Assembly: GCA_019638635.1 (NCBI GenBank)
Contig: JAHBTM010000020.1
Location: 1 to 34,753, forward strand
Reading direction: 5' to 3'
Origin: Ferruginibacter sp.
Lineage (GTDB): Bacteria > Bacteroidota > Bacteroidia > Chitinophagales > Chitinophagaceae
Length of the DNA stretch: 34,753 nt
In this document: piece by piece, positions 1-7,636 of the stretch
Position numbering within the stretch: position 1 is the stretch's first letter
Layout: the number at the start of each line of letters is the position of its first letter
Program-made: the position numbers and the translations under genes
Notes under the pieces: generated by a model
The model's input: the letters and a program-made list of their open reading frames with translations, nothing else
Told to the model about the DNA's origin: nothing
Database searches by the model: none

Positions 1-110
1 ATTCCATTAATCCCGGGGCCATCGCTCATTTTGCCTGTTTGAATTAAAAAATAGTGCTCTGTAAATAGGTGGTAAGGTATCAGTGGATTTTTACATTCTA
101 AATCATTTTT
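1..110. other. Window edge, no supported gene
   Basis: AT-rich stretch at the window edge. On the plus strand an open frame ends in TAA at 45-47 and could be the tail of an upstream gene. On the minus strand an ATG at 29-27 opens a frame reading MSDGPGING into the edge and could be the start of a divergent gene. Neither can be chosen on so few codons. I see no convincing TAnnTTTG promoter element for the gene that starts at 111. Confidence 0.3.
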
Positions 111-545
111 ATGTTTTGGGTACGATATCCAGTTTTTCAGAAAAATATCATACAAAAAAGCAGGGAACCCATATTTCGGTCTGCATTGATTGAGGCATGC
201 ACCACCTTAGATACCGAGGTGCTGCATCAGTATTTCAACCGGTGTGCACCCCATAAAATTCGTGAAGCGCTGGTGCGGCTGAGTGATTTTTTTGATTATC
301 TGTGGAAGTTGCATCCCGAAGATTGGTGGGTACGGCCAGTACATAGGAAAAATGGAGCCGGGGATCAATCCCATACATTGCATTTTGAAGTATATGCCGG
401 CAACCAGTCGGTACCGTATGCGCATTTCAGCATTTCATACCAATATAATTTTAGTGGACAATTCGATGATTTGTTCATCAGTCATTATTTTATTTTATCC
501 GACACCTTGCTGATGCAAAATGAACCATTGATTTCGATGGGATAA
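111..545 (+). CDS. Hypothetical protein, 144 aa
   Basis: I do not recognise this protein. The frame is closed upstream by TAA at 99-101, so ATG 111 is the earliest usual start. The product is soluble-looking, with no signal peptide or membrane segment. It is rich in aromatic residues (motifs FDYLWKLHPEDWW, YQYNFSGQFDDLF). The N-terminal half looks helical (around residues 22-65) and the C-terminal half alternates like beta-strands (HTLHFEVYAG, AHFSISYQYNF), suggesting a small alpha/beta fold. It lies 59 bp upstream of the TPR gene, which seems to have its own promoter. Nothing in the neighbourhood fixes a function. Its length and absence of a better overlapping frame argue that it is real. 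Confidence 0.6.
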   Translation: MFWVRYPVFQKNIIQKSREPIFRSALIEACTTLDTEVLHQYFNRCAPHKIREALVRLSDFFDYLWKLHPEDWWVRPVHRKNGAGDQSHTLHFEVYAGNQSVPYAHFSISYQYNFSGQFDDLFISHYFILSDTLLMQNEPLISMG

Positions 546-556
546 ATTCAATTCGA

Positions 557-583
557 TTGATCTTTGCGGTTTGATTAATTTTG
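557..583 (+). promoter_or_regulatory. Candidate Bacteroidota promoter for the TPR gene
   Basis: TAATTTTG at 576-583 fits the -7 consensus TAnnTTTG exactly, with a TTG at 557-559 sixteen bases upstream as a possible -33 element. Transcription would start near 590, just ahead of ATG 605. This makes the TTG at 581 unlikely as a start codon, because it is inside the -7 box. Confidence 0.45.
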
Positions 584-604
584 AATACTCAAAACAACAC
601 CGCG

Positions 605-1294
605 ATGCAGCTTCATACCTCAGGGACGTATCAAAGTATTATCAGACTGATGTTCCTCAACTTGGCTTTTTTGATAAGCGGTAAGGTGTTTGCGCAATCA
701 GATAATCCTTTTGAACAAGGTATAGAATATATTCAACGGTCTATGAACCACAAGGCCGATTCTGTGTTTTCTTTGGTTTTACGAAACGAAAAAGATTCCG
801 AGGTACGGTCGATGGCTTTTCGGTACAGGGGAATGGCCAGGGAGGCATTAGGCAGATACAGTTTAGCAGTGTCTGATTATAACCAGGCCATTGCATTAGA
901 TGCAAATGATATTGAATTATATGTGCTACGAGGGAAAGCGTTTATGCTTCAGGGTGAGGTTGCCCAAGCGGAGAAAGATTTTCAGTTTGTGATTCAAAAA
1001 GACAAGAAAGGCCCCGATGGGCGGCAGGCGCTGGAATTCCTTGCCGATGTATCTATGGATGAAGGCCAGTTTGAACAGGCGGTACAATATTACACCCGGT
1101 TGATACAGCTTGAACCCAAAAAAGGGAAGTATTTTTATATGCGCGCTATGGCCCGATTAAAATGGATGGAAACCCGGCCGGATTATAAAACCCTTGCATC
1201 GAACAAACAGGCAGCCTGCAAAGACATTTCCAAATCACTTCAGTTAGGGTACACCTACGCCCAAGAATTGCAGCAGGAATATTGTGGCGATTGA
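605..1294 (+). CDS. Secreted tetratricopeptide-repeat protein
   Basis: A 229-aa protein with an N-terminal signal peptide: a polar leader, then a hydrophobic core (MFLNLAFLISG) and a likely cleavage after VFA before QSDNPF. The body holds about three to four TPR-like helical pairs, seen from spaced motifs such as YRGMAREALGRYSLAVSDYNQA, LRGKAFMLQGEVAQAEKDF and LADVSMDEGQFEQAVQYYTRL, followed by a capping helix containing ACKDISKSLQLGYTYAQELQ. That capping pattern is common in Bacteroidota periplasmic TPR proteins. TPRs bind proteins, so a scaffold or assembly role in the periplasm is an inference and no partner is visible. I chose ATG 605 because the TTG at 581 overlaps the predicted -7 box; ATG 650 would give a shorter but still valid signal peptide. 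Confidence 0.8.
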   Translation: MQLHTSGTYQSIIRLMFLNLAFLISGKVFAQSDNPFEQGIEYIQRSMNHKADSVFSLVLRNEKDSEVRSMAFRYRGMAREALGRYSLAVSDYNQAIALDANDIELYVLRGKAFMLQGEVAQAEKDFQFVIQKDKKGPDGRQALEFLADVSMDEGQFEQAVQYYTRLIQLEPKKGKYFYMRAMARLKWMETRPDYKTLASNKQAACKDISKSLQLGYTYAQELQQEYCGD

Positions 1295-1643
1295 TATTTA
1301 CATGTTGTTCTTTACGATTTCCATACTGCTTAGCATCAGAATTTTTTAATTTTCAGACATAAAAAAAGTAATTCTACATGTTGTGGCTGCACTACAATAA
1401 TTTAAATGATTATTCCGTAACGATTCAGTAATGATTCCTTTACATAGCAGGAGGAACTTCATGGTATGATTAGTGCCATTCCACATCCCTTCCATGTTGA
1501 GCGGTTACAAGTTTCACCCAAAAATATCAGGCGTCGTAATCGAATAAAATGGAAGCTGCTCACCAGCCTAGCCCATTACATAATACTGATTCGACTTTCA
1601 GCATTTAAGTCATTCCTAACCATATTCAGATAAACTTTTTTGA
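1295..1643 (+). other. 349-bp intergenic region
   Basis: Separates the TPR gene from the phosphoesterase cluster. It contains a 10-bp direct repeat, TACATGTTGT at 1299-1308 and 1375-1384, a weak -7-like box TAATTTTC at 1347-1354 (one mismatch), a consensus Shine-Dalgarno stretch AGGAGGAA at 1449-1456, and the candidate small ORF listed separately. I see no tRNA and no strong intrinsic terminator. Confidence 0.5.
1466..1633 (+). CDS. Candidate small protein, 55 aa
   Basis: An open frame from ATG 1466 to TAA 1631-1633. The product starts MISAIPHPFHVERL, has a strongly basic centre (IRRRNRIKWK) and a mostly hydrophobic C-terminal third (LAHYIILIRL, FKSFLTIF). This could be a small membrane-associated protein or a leader peptide. 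The frame is preceded by AGGAGGAA at 1449-1456, which is notable where neighbours lack such sites, although the gap to this ATG (about 10 bases) is long. The same site is better spaced from ATG 1461, which opens only a two-codon frame. It ends 10 bp before the phosphoesterase start. Chance occurrence is quite possible; there is no homology that I recognise. Confidence 0.3.
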   Translation: MISAIPHPFHVERLQVSPKNIRRRNRIKWKLLTSLAHYIILIRLSAFKSFLTIFR

Positions 1644-2498
1644 ATGAAAAATCCCAAAAGGAAAGTGGATATTCTTGTAATCAGTGATGTACACTTAGGT
1701 ACGTACGGGTGCAGGGCTAAAGAGTTGTTACATTATCTAAAATCTGTAAAACCAGGTAAGGTTATATTAAATGGAGATATTGTAGATGTGTGGCAATTCA
1801 GTAAAAGGTTCTGGCCCAATAGCCATATGAAAGTGGTTAAGCATATTCTGAGTTGGATATCTAAGGGTATTCCGGTGTATTACATTACCGGAAATCATGA
1901 TGAAATGATGCGGAAGTTTGCAGGGACACGATTTGGTTCTATGCAAATCGTGAATCAGCTTGTACTTACCTTACCAGAGGGCAAGCAAGCCTGGTTTTTC
2001 CACGGAGATGTGTTTGATATTACCATGAAACATGCCCGCTGGTTAGTGAGAGCCGGCGCTATTGGTTATGATGCACTGATTATGTTGAACAGTTTGATGA
2101 ATTACATCAGTGAACGCGTGTTGCGCCGTGGCAGAATTTCTTTATCAAAGCGGATTAAACAAAGTGTCAAACATGCCGTAAGCTATTTGAATCAGTTTGA
2201 AACCTCCGCAGCGGAGATGGGTATTATGAACGGCTACGATTATATTATTTGCGGACATATTCATCAACCGCAACAAAAGAAAATGATTGTTGGCAATCAG
2301 GAAATCACCTATTTGAATTCCGGTGATTGGATTGAACATTGTTCTGCATTAGAATACAAGAATGGTGAATGGCAGGTCTATCTTTTCAGTGCATCAGACC
2401 GAGAGGCGATGCATGCCGGGAATGATATAGATACACTACCGCAGAACTCGGCATTGTATCTGAGTTTGATAAAGGAATTTAAAATCAAAAGCGTATGA
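1644..2498 (+). CDS. LpxH-like metallophosphoesterase (UDP-2,3-diacylglucosamine diphosphatase family)
   Basis: A 284-aa calcineurin-like phosphoesterase. All the dimetal-site motifs are present in order: SDVHLG (D15, H17), NGDIVD (D45), GNHDE (N84-H85), FHGD (H120) and GHIH (H205, H207). The family cleaves the pyrophosphate of UDP-2,3-diacylglucosamine to lipid X in lipid A synthesis, but paralogues in Bacteroidota act on other substrates. The central helical insert (about residues 125-190) is typical of LpxH-type enzymes at the inner-membrane face. The stop overlaps the next start as ATGA, so it is translationally coupled to the glycosyltransferase. That pairing hints at a shared glycolipid or envelope pathway (inference). 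The family is clear; the exact substrate is not. Confidence 0.85.
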   Translation: MKNPKRKVDILVISDVHLGTYGCRAKELLHYLKSVKPGKVILNGDIVDVWQFSKRFWPNSHMKVVKHILSWISKGIPVYYITGNHDEMMRKFAGTRFGSMQIVNQLVLTLPEGKQAWFFHGDVFDITMKHARWLVRAGAIGYDALIMLNSLMNYISERVLRRGRISLSKRIKQSVKHAVSYLNQFETSAAEMGIMNGYDYIICGHIHQPQQKKMIVGNQEITYLNSGDWIEHCSALEYKNGEWQVYLFSASDREAMHAGNDIDTLPQNSALYLSLIKEFKIKSV

Positions 2499-3580
2499 GA
2501 ATTTTGTATGCCATTCAGGGAACAGGTAATGGACACATTTGCAGGGCTATGGAAATAGTGCCATTGTTAAAGAAACACTTCGATGTGGATGTATTGATTA
2601 GTGGCACTGAATCGGATGTGGAACTACCATTTGAGGTGCAGTTTAGGTTTCATGGATTAAGTTTTGTTTTTGGCAAGAAAGGTGGAATCAATCTGCTGAA
2701 AACATACAAAAAAAGTCGGGTTGGCAAATTACTGAAAGAGATCCAACAACTGGATGTTGGCAAGTATAATTTAGTAATCAATGATTTTGAACCGGTGTCT
2801 TCGTGGGCATGTTATTTAAAAGGGGTTCCCTGTGTGGCATTAAGCCATCAGGCAGCAGTGCTGCACCCATTAGCGCCACGCCCTTTGAAGAACGATTTAC
2901 TTGGCCGGTCCGTTTTAAAACATTATGCTCCCGCTTCTGCGGTGTATGGATTCCATTTCCAGCCTTATGGTAATGAAATATTTACACCAGTCATCCGTTC
3001 AGCCGTGAGAAATCAACCCGTGGAGCAACAGCATCATTTTACAGTATATCTGCCGGCATACAGTGATGAAAACATAATTAAAATGTTGAATCATTTTCCT
3101 AACAGTCAGTGGCAGGTGTTCTCCAAACACAGTAACCGGGAATATAAAAGTGGTCATGTGGAAGTAATTCCTATAAACAATGAAAGGTTTGTACGAAGCA
3201 TGGCAAGTAGCCGGGGCGTAGTTTGTGGTGCTGGCTTTGAAACACCGGCAGAGGCATTGTTTTTACAAAAGAAATTGTTGGTCATTCCGATGCGCGGTCA
3301 GTTTGAACAGCAGTGCAATGCTGCAGCGCTTCGTCAGATGGGGGTTCAGGTAATGAAGAAGTTTACTAAAAAGCATTTAGGGTTGCTTTCGGTATGGATT
3401 GAATCAAATGATGTAATTGCTATTAATTATCCGGATCACATAGAAGAGATACTTACAGATATAGTTTCAAAACATGCGATGGTTGAATCCCCATTGAAGA
3501 AAATTAAAGAGCGAAAAAGTCAGGTTGATTCATCTCGATTTAAGAAATTTCAACTGAAAAGGATTCTGAAAGAAATTTAA
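2495..3580 (+). CDS. MurG/UGT-like glycosyltransferase (GT-B fold)
   Basis: A 361-aa protein of GT-B architecture. The N-terminus has the glycine-rich donor/acceptor loop GTGNGHICRA (residues 9-18) that is typical of MurG and UDP-glycosyltransferase relatives. The C-terminal half has the nucleotide-sugar binding region: a strand-loop VVCGAGFETPAEAL followed by LVIPMRGQFEQQCNA, which corresponds to the donor-binding motif of these enzymes. No membrane segment is evident, so it is expected to be cytoplasmic or peripheral on the membrane. It starts inside the phosphoesterase stop codon (ATGA), and GH1 follows after 11 bp. The acceptor is unknown; a lipid-linked or glycolipid acceptor is suggested by the neighbour only. 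Confidence 0.8.
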   Translation: MRILYAIQGTGNGHICRAMEIVPLLKKHFDVDVLISGTESDVELPFEVQFRFHGLSFVFGKKGGINLLKTYKKSRVGKLLKEIQQLDVGKYNLVINDFEPVSSWACYLKGVPCVALSHQAAVLHPLAPRPLKNDLLGRSVLKHYAPASAVYGFHFQPYGNEIFTPVIRSAVRNQPVEQQHHFTVYLPAYSDENIIKMLNHFPNSQWQVFSKHSNREYKSGHVEVIPINNERFVRSMASSRGVVCGAGFETPAEALFLQKKLLVIPMRGQFEQQCNAAALRQMGVQVMKKFTKKHLGLLSVWIESNDVIAINYPDHIEEILTDIVSKHAMVESPLKKIKERKSQVDSSRFKKFQLKRILKEI

Positions 3581-3591
3581 TAATTGCTGCA

Positions 3592-4962
3592 ATGAACCGG
3601 TATGACGAAGTTGATTTTGCATGGGGGGTTTCCACTGCAGCATATCAAACAGAAGGGGCCTATGTAAAGGATGGGAAAGGGTTGTCTATTTGGGATGCCT
3701 TTACAGGAACCCGTGGAAAAATTCGAAGCGGACAACACGCACGGGTTGCCTGCGATTTCTATCATCGATACGCACAAGATATATCCATCTTGAAAGTGCT
3801 GGGTATTCCACATTTTCGTTTTTCAATTTCTTGGAGTAGGATACTTCCAGAAGGTACCGGAACGGTGAATTGGAAAGGAATTGCATTTTACCATAAGGTG
3901 ATTGATTATTGTCTTGAACTGGGTATTACGCCCTGGATTACCCTGTATCACTGGGATTTGCCATTGGCACTAGAAAAAAAAGGAGGATGGGCAAACAGAG
4001 ACATCATACATTGGTTTGAAGAATATGTTACCCTTTGTATGCGTACATATGGTTCGAAAGTAAAACACTGGATAGTGATGAATGAACCTATGGCATTTAC
4101 CGGTGCCGGATATTTTTTAGGACTGCATGCTCCGGGTAAACGAGGGTTGAAATATTTTTTGCCGGCCATGCATCACGCGGCATTGTCACAGGCTGCAGGT
4201 ATCCGGTGCATTCAATCCTTTTGGAGTGATGCGCACTTAGGAACTACTTTTTCTGCCTCCTGGGTAGAGCCACATACCGATCGCGACAAAGACATTCAGG
4301 CAGCCATGCGGGTTGATGCGTTACTGAACAGGGCTTTCATTGAACCACTCATGGGGCTGGGTTATCCATTGGGTACTTTACCTTTTCTTCAACGTCTTGA
4401 AACATATGTAAAAGATGGGGATGAGACGGCATTGGCAGCACCGGTTGATTTTGTCGGACTACAAATCTATACCCGTGAGCTCGTACGATATAACTGGCTT
4501 ACTCCATTTATTCAGGCTAGCCTTGTTCCCGCTCCAAAAAGAAATGTACCGCTTACGTCTATGCAATGGGAGGTATATCCTCAATCTATATACAAAATGT
4601 TGCATCAGTTTAATCGGTATGTTGGTGTACGATCTATAATTGTAACTGAAAATGGTGCAGCATTTCCGGATACTATACATAATGGTAAGGTAGCGGATTA
4701 TGAAAGATGTCAATTTATTGAAGAGTATACGGAGCAAGTTATGCGAGCCAGAATGGAAGGTGTTCCGGTGAATGGATATTTTGTATGGACGCTAACGGAT
4801 AACTTTGAATGGGCCGAAGGCTATCACCCCCGTTTTGGTTTGGTTCATGTTGATTTTGACACACAAACCAGAACCATCAAACAATCCGGTTATGCGTATA
4901 GCAACCTGATTCGTCGTTATGCACTCGGAGAAACCAGTCTTGCCGGTGAACAATCAAAGTAA
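3592..4962 (+). CDS. Glycoside hydrolase family 1 beta-glycosidase
   Basis: A 456-aa GH1 enzyme of normal family length that hydrolyses terminal beta-linked glucose or related sugars by a retaining mechanism. The acid/base glutamate is in VMNEPM (E165) and the nucleophile in VTENGA (E353). The N-terminal FAWGVSTAAYQTEGA and the aglycone/subsite region around WTLTDNFEWAEGY are classic GH1 signatures. There is no signal peptide, so it is likely cytoplasmic. It sits 11 bp after a glycosyltransferase, probably in the same transcript. That would fit turnover of a beta-glycoside made or scavenged by the group, but ordinary cellobiose or glucoside use is equally possible. Start ATG 3592 gives a sensible N-terminus. 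Confidence 0.93.
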   Translation: MNRYDEVDFAWGVSTAAYQTEGAYVKDGKGLSIWDAFTGTRGKIRSGQHARVACDFYHRYAQDISILKVLGIPHFRFSISWSRILPEGTGTVNWKGIAFYHKVIDYCLELGITPWITLYHWDLPLALEKKGGWANRDIIHWFEEYVTLCMRTYGSKVKHWIVMNEPMAFTGAGYFLGLHAPGKRGLKYFLPAMHHAALSQAAGIRCIQSFWSDAHLGTTFSASWVEPHTDRDKDIQAAMRVDALLNRAFIEPLMGLGYPLGTLPFLQRLETYVKDGDETALAAPVDFVGLQIYTRELVRYNWLTPFIQASLVPAPKRNVPLTSMQWEVYPQSIYKMLHQFNRYVGVRSIIVTENGAAFPDTIHNGKVADYERCQFIEEYTEQVMRARMEGVPVNGYFVWTLTDNFEWAEGYHPRFGLVHVDFDTQTRTIKQSGYAYSNLIRRYALGETSLAGEQSK

Positions 4963-5013
4963 TTACTTACATAAACCCAGAATAGTTGCGCATCGAAATA
5001 CTAAAAATATTAG

Positions 5014-5021
5014 TATATTTG
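5014..5021 (+). promoter_or_regulatory. Candidate -7 promoter element for dinB
   Basis: TATATTTG matches TAnnTTTG exactly and is 17 bases before the chosen GTG start of dinB. No clear TTG is at the expected -33 distance, so support rests on the -7 element and its position only. Confidence 0.4.
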
Positions 5022-5038
5022 TTTGGATAAACCATCAG

Positions 5039-6199
5039 GTGCCACGGATTATAGGTCATATAGATTTAGACTGTTTTTTTGTTTCTGTAGAATGTTTGAA
5101 ACAGCCTCATTTAAAGGGGAAGCCCATTATAGTGGGAGGAACATCACAAAGAGGCGTGGTTTCTGCATGTAGTTATGAAGCGCGAAAATTTGGGGTTCAT
5201 TCCGCCATGCCTATGGTACAGGCCATGCGGTTGTGTCCGGATGCAATCATTGTAAAAGGTGCTCACCAGGAGTATGGGTATTATTCCGCCTTGGTAACGG
5301 ATATCATTCGGGATCAGGTGCCGGTTTTTGAAAAAGCATCTATTGATGAGTTTTATATTGACCTGACCGGAATGGATAAATATTTCGGATGTGCAGCGTT
5401 GGGGAGGCAGTTAAAACAAAAAATTGTACAGGAAACCGGATTGCCCCTTTCATATGGTATGGGCACGAGCCGGATGATTAGCAAACTCGCAGCCAATGAG
5501 GCCAAACCCAATGGCTATCTGGAAGTGTTACCCGGAACCGAGTGCGATTTTCTTTGGAAGTTACCAGTTGAGAAGATGCACATGATTGGAAACAAAACCA
5601 CACAGGTTTTGCATTACATGGGTATTCGCACTTTGGGTGCGCTGGCAGCTACACCGGTAGAACTCCTGGAGGAAAGGATGGGAAAAACCGGACGGATATT
5701 GTGGGAGCGGGCCCATGGAATAGACAACAGCGAAGTGGTTCCGTATCGTGAACAAAAGAGCATCAGCAAGGAAGAAACATATATGGAAGATACCGTTGAT
5801 GTGGAGTTTTTGCAAAGCCGGTTGGTAGGGCTCACAGAAAGGGTTTGTTTTGAATTGCGTCAGTTGAAGCGGCACGCCGCTACCTTAACACTCAAATTGA
5901 GGTATAGTAATTTTGAAACGTTCAGCAGACAAATAACCCTGCAACCCACAATGGCTGACCATATCCTCATCCCGCAGGTAAAAAAAATATTTTTGTCGAT
6001 GTATGATCCTAAAAGAAAGGTGCGCCTGATTGGAGTGAGGTTGAGTCAGCTCACCGATGCATGCATTCAGGGAGATTTGTTTCAGTCATCCGATCAACAG
6101 CAGAAGCTGTATCACGCTATTGACCAGGTGCGTGACACCTTTGGAAAGCATATCATACAAAGTGCAGGCGGGCATCTCCTTAAACCAAAGAACCTGTAA
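5039..6199 (+). CDS. dinB: DNA polymerase IV (Y-family)
   Basis: A 386-aa translesion polymerase. Catalytic carboxylates are visible in HIDLDCFF (D9) and in SIDEFYIDL (D103, E104). The phenylalanine pair after the first motif supplies the steric gate region. SYEARKFGVHSAMP is the conserved fingers motif. After the thumb (helix-hairpin-helix) and little-finger domains comes QGDLF at residues 344-348, a good sliding-clamp binding motif. The reading frame is open further upstream into the GH1 gene, but conserved sequence begins at PRIIGHIDL. GTG 5039 gives the usual DinB N-terminus and lies just after a -7 box, so I prefer it to the ATG at 4919. Expression separate from the upstream genes seems likely. 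Confidence 0.9.
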   Translation: MPRIIGHIDLDCFFVSVECLKQPHLKGKPIIVGGTSQRGVVSACSYEARKFGVHSAMPMVQAMRLCPDAIIVKGAHQEYGYYSALVTDIIRDQVPVFEKASIDEFYIDLTGMDKYFGCAALGRQLKQKIVQETGLPLSYGMGTSRMISKLAANEAKPNGYLEVLPGTECDFLWKLPVEKMHMIGNKTTQVLHYMGIRTLGALAATPVELLEERMGKTGRILWERAHGIDNSEVVPYREQKSISKEETYMEDTVDVEFLQSRLVGLTERVCFELRQLKRHAATLTLKLRYSNFETFSRQITLQPTMADHILIPQVKKIFLSMYDPKRKVRLIGVRLSQLTDACIQGDLFQSSDQQQKLYHAIDQVRDTFGKHIIQSAGGHLLKPKNL

Positions 6200-6274
6200 T
6201 ACGCATTTTGCCAAGAGATATGAATACAAAGCTGTATATATCAACAATTTATAATTTTGAAGTTGGATGGAGGT

Positions 6275-6306
6275 GTTATCCGAACCTGTGCGGATAGCCT
6301 GTTTTC
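6275..6306 (+). terminator. Candidate terminator after dinB
   Basis: Stem TATCCG (6277-6282) with CGGATA (6291-6296), extended by a T.G and a G-C pair, loop of 8 bases, followed by a short T run after GCCTG. The T-tract is weak, so this is a candidate only. Confidence 0.4.
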
Positions 6307-6325
6307 GATAAAAATGTCTCGAAAA
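6302..6325. repeat. Inverted repeat upstream of the rplK promoter
   Basis: TTTTCGA at 6302-6308 and TCGAAAA at 6319-6325, a perfect 7-bp inverted repeat with 10-base spacer. It ends 4 bases before the -33 TTG of the rplK promoter, so it could be a regulator site or part of the dinB 3' structure. Confidence 0.3.
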
Positions 6326-6329
6326 TGTA

Positions 6330-6358
6330 TTGATTTCAGAAGAATCCTCTTACTTTTG
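6330..6358 (+). promoter_or_regulatory. Promoter of the rplK ribosomal protein operon
   Basis: TTG at 6330-6332 and TACTTTTG at 6351-6358 with 18 bases between them: an exact -7 element TAnnTTTG and a good -33 element for the Bacteroidota primary sigma factor. Expected transcription start is near 6365, leaving a leader of about 75 bases before rplK. Confidence 0.8.
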
Positions 6359-6440
6359 CACCCCCAAATAGTTCTTTAAGGATTATGAGATTGGGAGTTG
6401 TGGTATAATGCCGCAACGCTATCACCAAAAAAAAGTTACA

Positions 6441-6887
6441 ATGGCAAAAGAAATTACCGGCTATGTGAAACTCCAATGTAAAGGAGGACAAGCCAATCCG
6501 GCACCGCCTATCGGCCCGGCCCTCGGTTCGAAAGGGGTGAACATCATGGAGTTCTGCAAACAATTCAATGCAAGAACCCAGGACAAACCAGGGAAAGTAC
6601 TTCCTGTGTTGATTACAGTGTACGCTGACAAATCTTTCGATTTCATCATCAAAACGCCGCCGGCTGCTGTGCAGTTAATGGATGCTGCTAAATTAAAAGG
6701 CGGCAGCAAGGAGCCTAACCGTGTAAAAGTGGGTAAGGTAACCTGGGCTCAGGTTGAAGAAATTGCAAAAGACAAAATGCCTGACCTGAATGCGTTTACC
6801 CTTGAAAGTGCGATGAGCATGGTGGCGGGTACTGCGCGCAGTATGGGTATTACTGTTGAAGGACAAGCCCCATGGGATAAAAACTAA
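6441..6887 (+). CDS. rplK: 50S ribosomal protein L11
   Basis: A 148-aa L11, at family length. It binds the GTPase-associated centre of 23S rRNA and takes part in factor-dependent GTP hydrolysis and the stringent response. The N-terminal domain shows [20 protein letters not shown] (the proline-rich hinge helix) and the C-terminal RNA-binding domain ends with [19 protein letters not shown] 6408 also opens this frame, but 6441 gives the standard [11 protein letters not shown] beginning. It is the first gene of the rplKAJL-rpoBC cluster here; the usual upstream partners secE and nusG are not in the window. Confidence 0.97.
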   Translation: MAKEITGYVKLQCKGGQANPAPPIGPALGSKGVNIMEFCKQFNARTQDKPGKVLPVLITVYADKSFDFIIKTPPAAVQLMDAAKLKGGSKEPNRVKVGKVTWAQVEEIAKDKMPDLNAFTLESAMSMVAGTARSMGITVEGQAPWDKN

Positions 6888-6913
6888 TTATCAACCTGAA
6901 TAATACATTTGAC

Positions 6914-7603
6914 ATGATTACCAAGAAAAGAAAAATTGCAAATGCTAAGGTTGATCCCAAAAAGGCTTATACCTTAACGGAAGCTTCAACTTTAGTAAAA
7001 GAAGTTAATACAACCAAATTTGATAGTTCTGTAGACCTACACGTGAAATTGGGTGTTGACCCAAAGAAAGCGGATCAGGCCATTCGCGGAACGGTTTCAT
7101 TACCTCACGGTACCGGTAAAACGAAGAAAGTACTTGTGTTGTGTACACCCGATAAAGAAGCGGAAGCAACAGCTGCCGGTGCTGATTATGTAGGGTTGGA
7201 TGAGTTCATCACCAAAATTGAAGGGGGTTGGACGGATATTGATGTGATTGTGGCTACTCCTGCCGTGATGCCAAAAATCGGTAAACTCGGTAAAGTACTC
7301 GGTCCACGTAACCTGATGCCGAACCCTAAAACCGGAACCGTTACCAATGATGTAGGAACCGCTGTTACCGATTTGAAAGGTGGTAAAATTGCCTTCAAAG
7401 TAGATAAAGTGGGTATCATTCACGCTTCTGTGGGCAGGGTAAGTTTTTCTCCGGAAAAAATTGCTGAAAACAGCCAGGAATTCATCAACGCTATCATTAA
7501 ACTGAAACCAGCTACTTCTAAGGGTACATACCTGAGGGGTGTGAGCATGGCAAGCAGCATGAGTCCGGGTATAATGGTAGATACAAAATCAGTAACTAAC
7601 TAA
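6914..7603 (+). CDS. rplA: 50S ribosomal protein L1
   Basis: A 229-aa L1, the protein of the L1 stalk near the E site. Conserved segments include [20 protein letters not shown] near the N-terminus, [21 protein letters not shown] in the middle and [13 protein letters not shown] near the end, where the TMGP region of other L1 proteins lies. It follows rplK after 26 bp with no terminator, so it is co-transcribed. In other bacteria L1 represses its own operon by binding the mRNA; a matching site here was not identified. Confidence 0.97.
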   Translation: MITKKRKIANAKVDPKKAYTLTEASTLVKEVNTTKFDSSVDLHVKLGVDPKKADQAIRGTVSLPHGTGKTKKVLVLCTPDKEAEATAAGADYVGLDEFITKIEGGWTDIDVIVATPAVMPKIGKLGKVLGPRNLMPNPKTGTVTNDVGTAVTDLKGGKIAFKVDKVGIIHASVGRVSFSPEKIAENSQEFINAIIKLKPATSKGTYLRGVSMASSMSPGIMVDTKSVTN

Positions 7604-7636
7604 TCTGGTGCATTACCGGGTACAAAAACATTTGTT

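Noticed and set aside
1-29. Minus-strand gene start reading MSDGPGING into the window edge
   Set aside because: Nine codons are too few to support a call. A plus-strand frame ending at 47 is equally plausible.
581-604. TTG at 581 as start of the TPR gene
   Set aside because: It lies inside the TAATTTTG -7 element at 576-583, so it would be upstream of the transcription start. ATG 605 retains the signal peptide.
1299-1384. TACATGTTGT direct repeat as an attachment site or mobile element border
   Set aside because: Only 10 bp, with 66 bp of unremarkable sequence between the copies and no integrase or transposase nearby.
6408-6440. ATG 6408 as the rplK start
   Set aside because: Adds 11 residues not seen in L11 proteins. 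ATG 6441 gives the standard N-terminus.
6200-6440. A tRNA gene (such as tRNA-Trp) upstream of rplK
   Set aside because: Neither the T-loop sequence nor an acceptor stem could be found. The only hairpins are short and A/T-rich.
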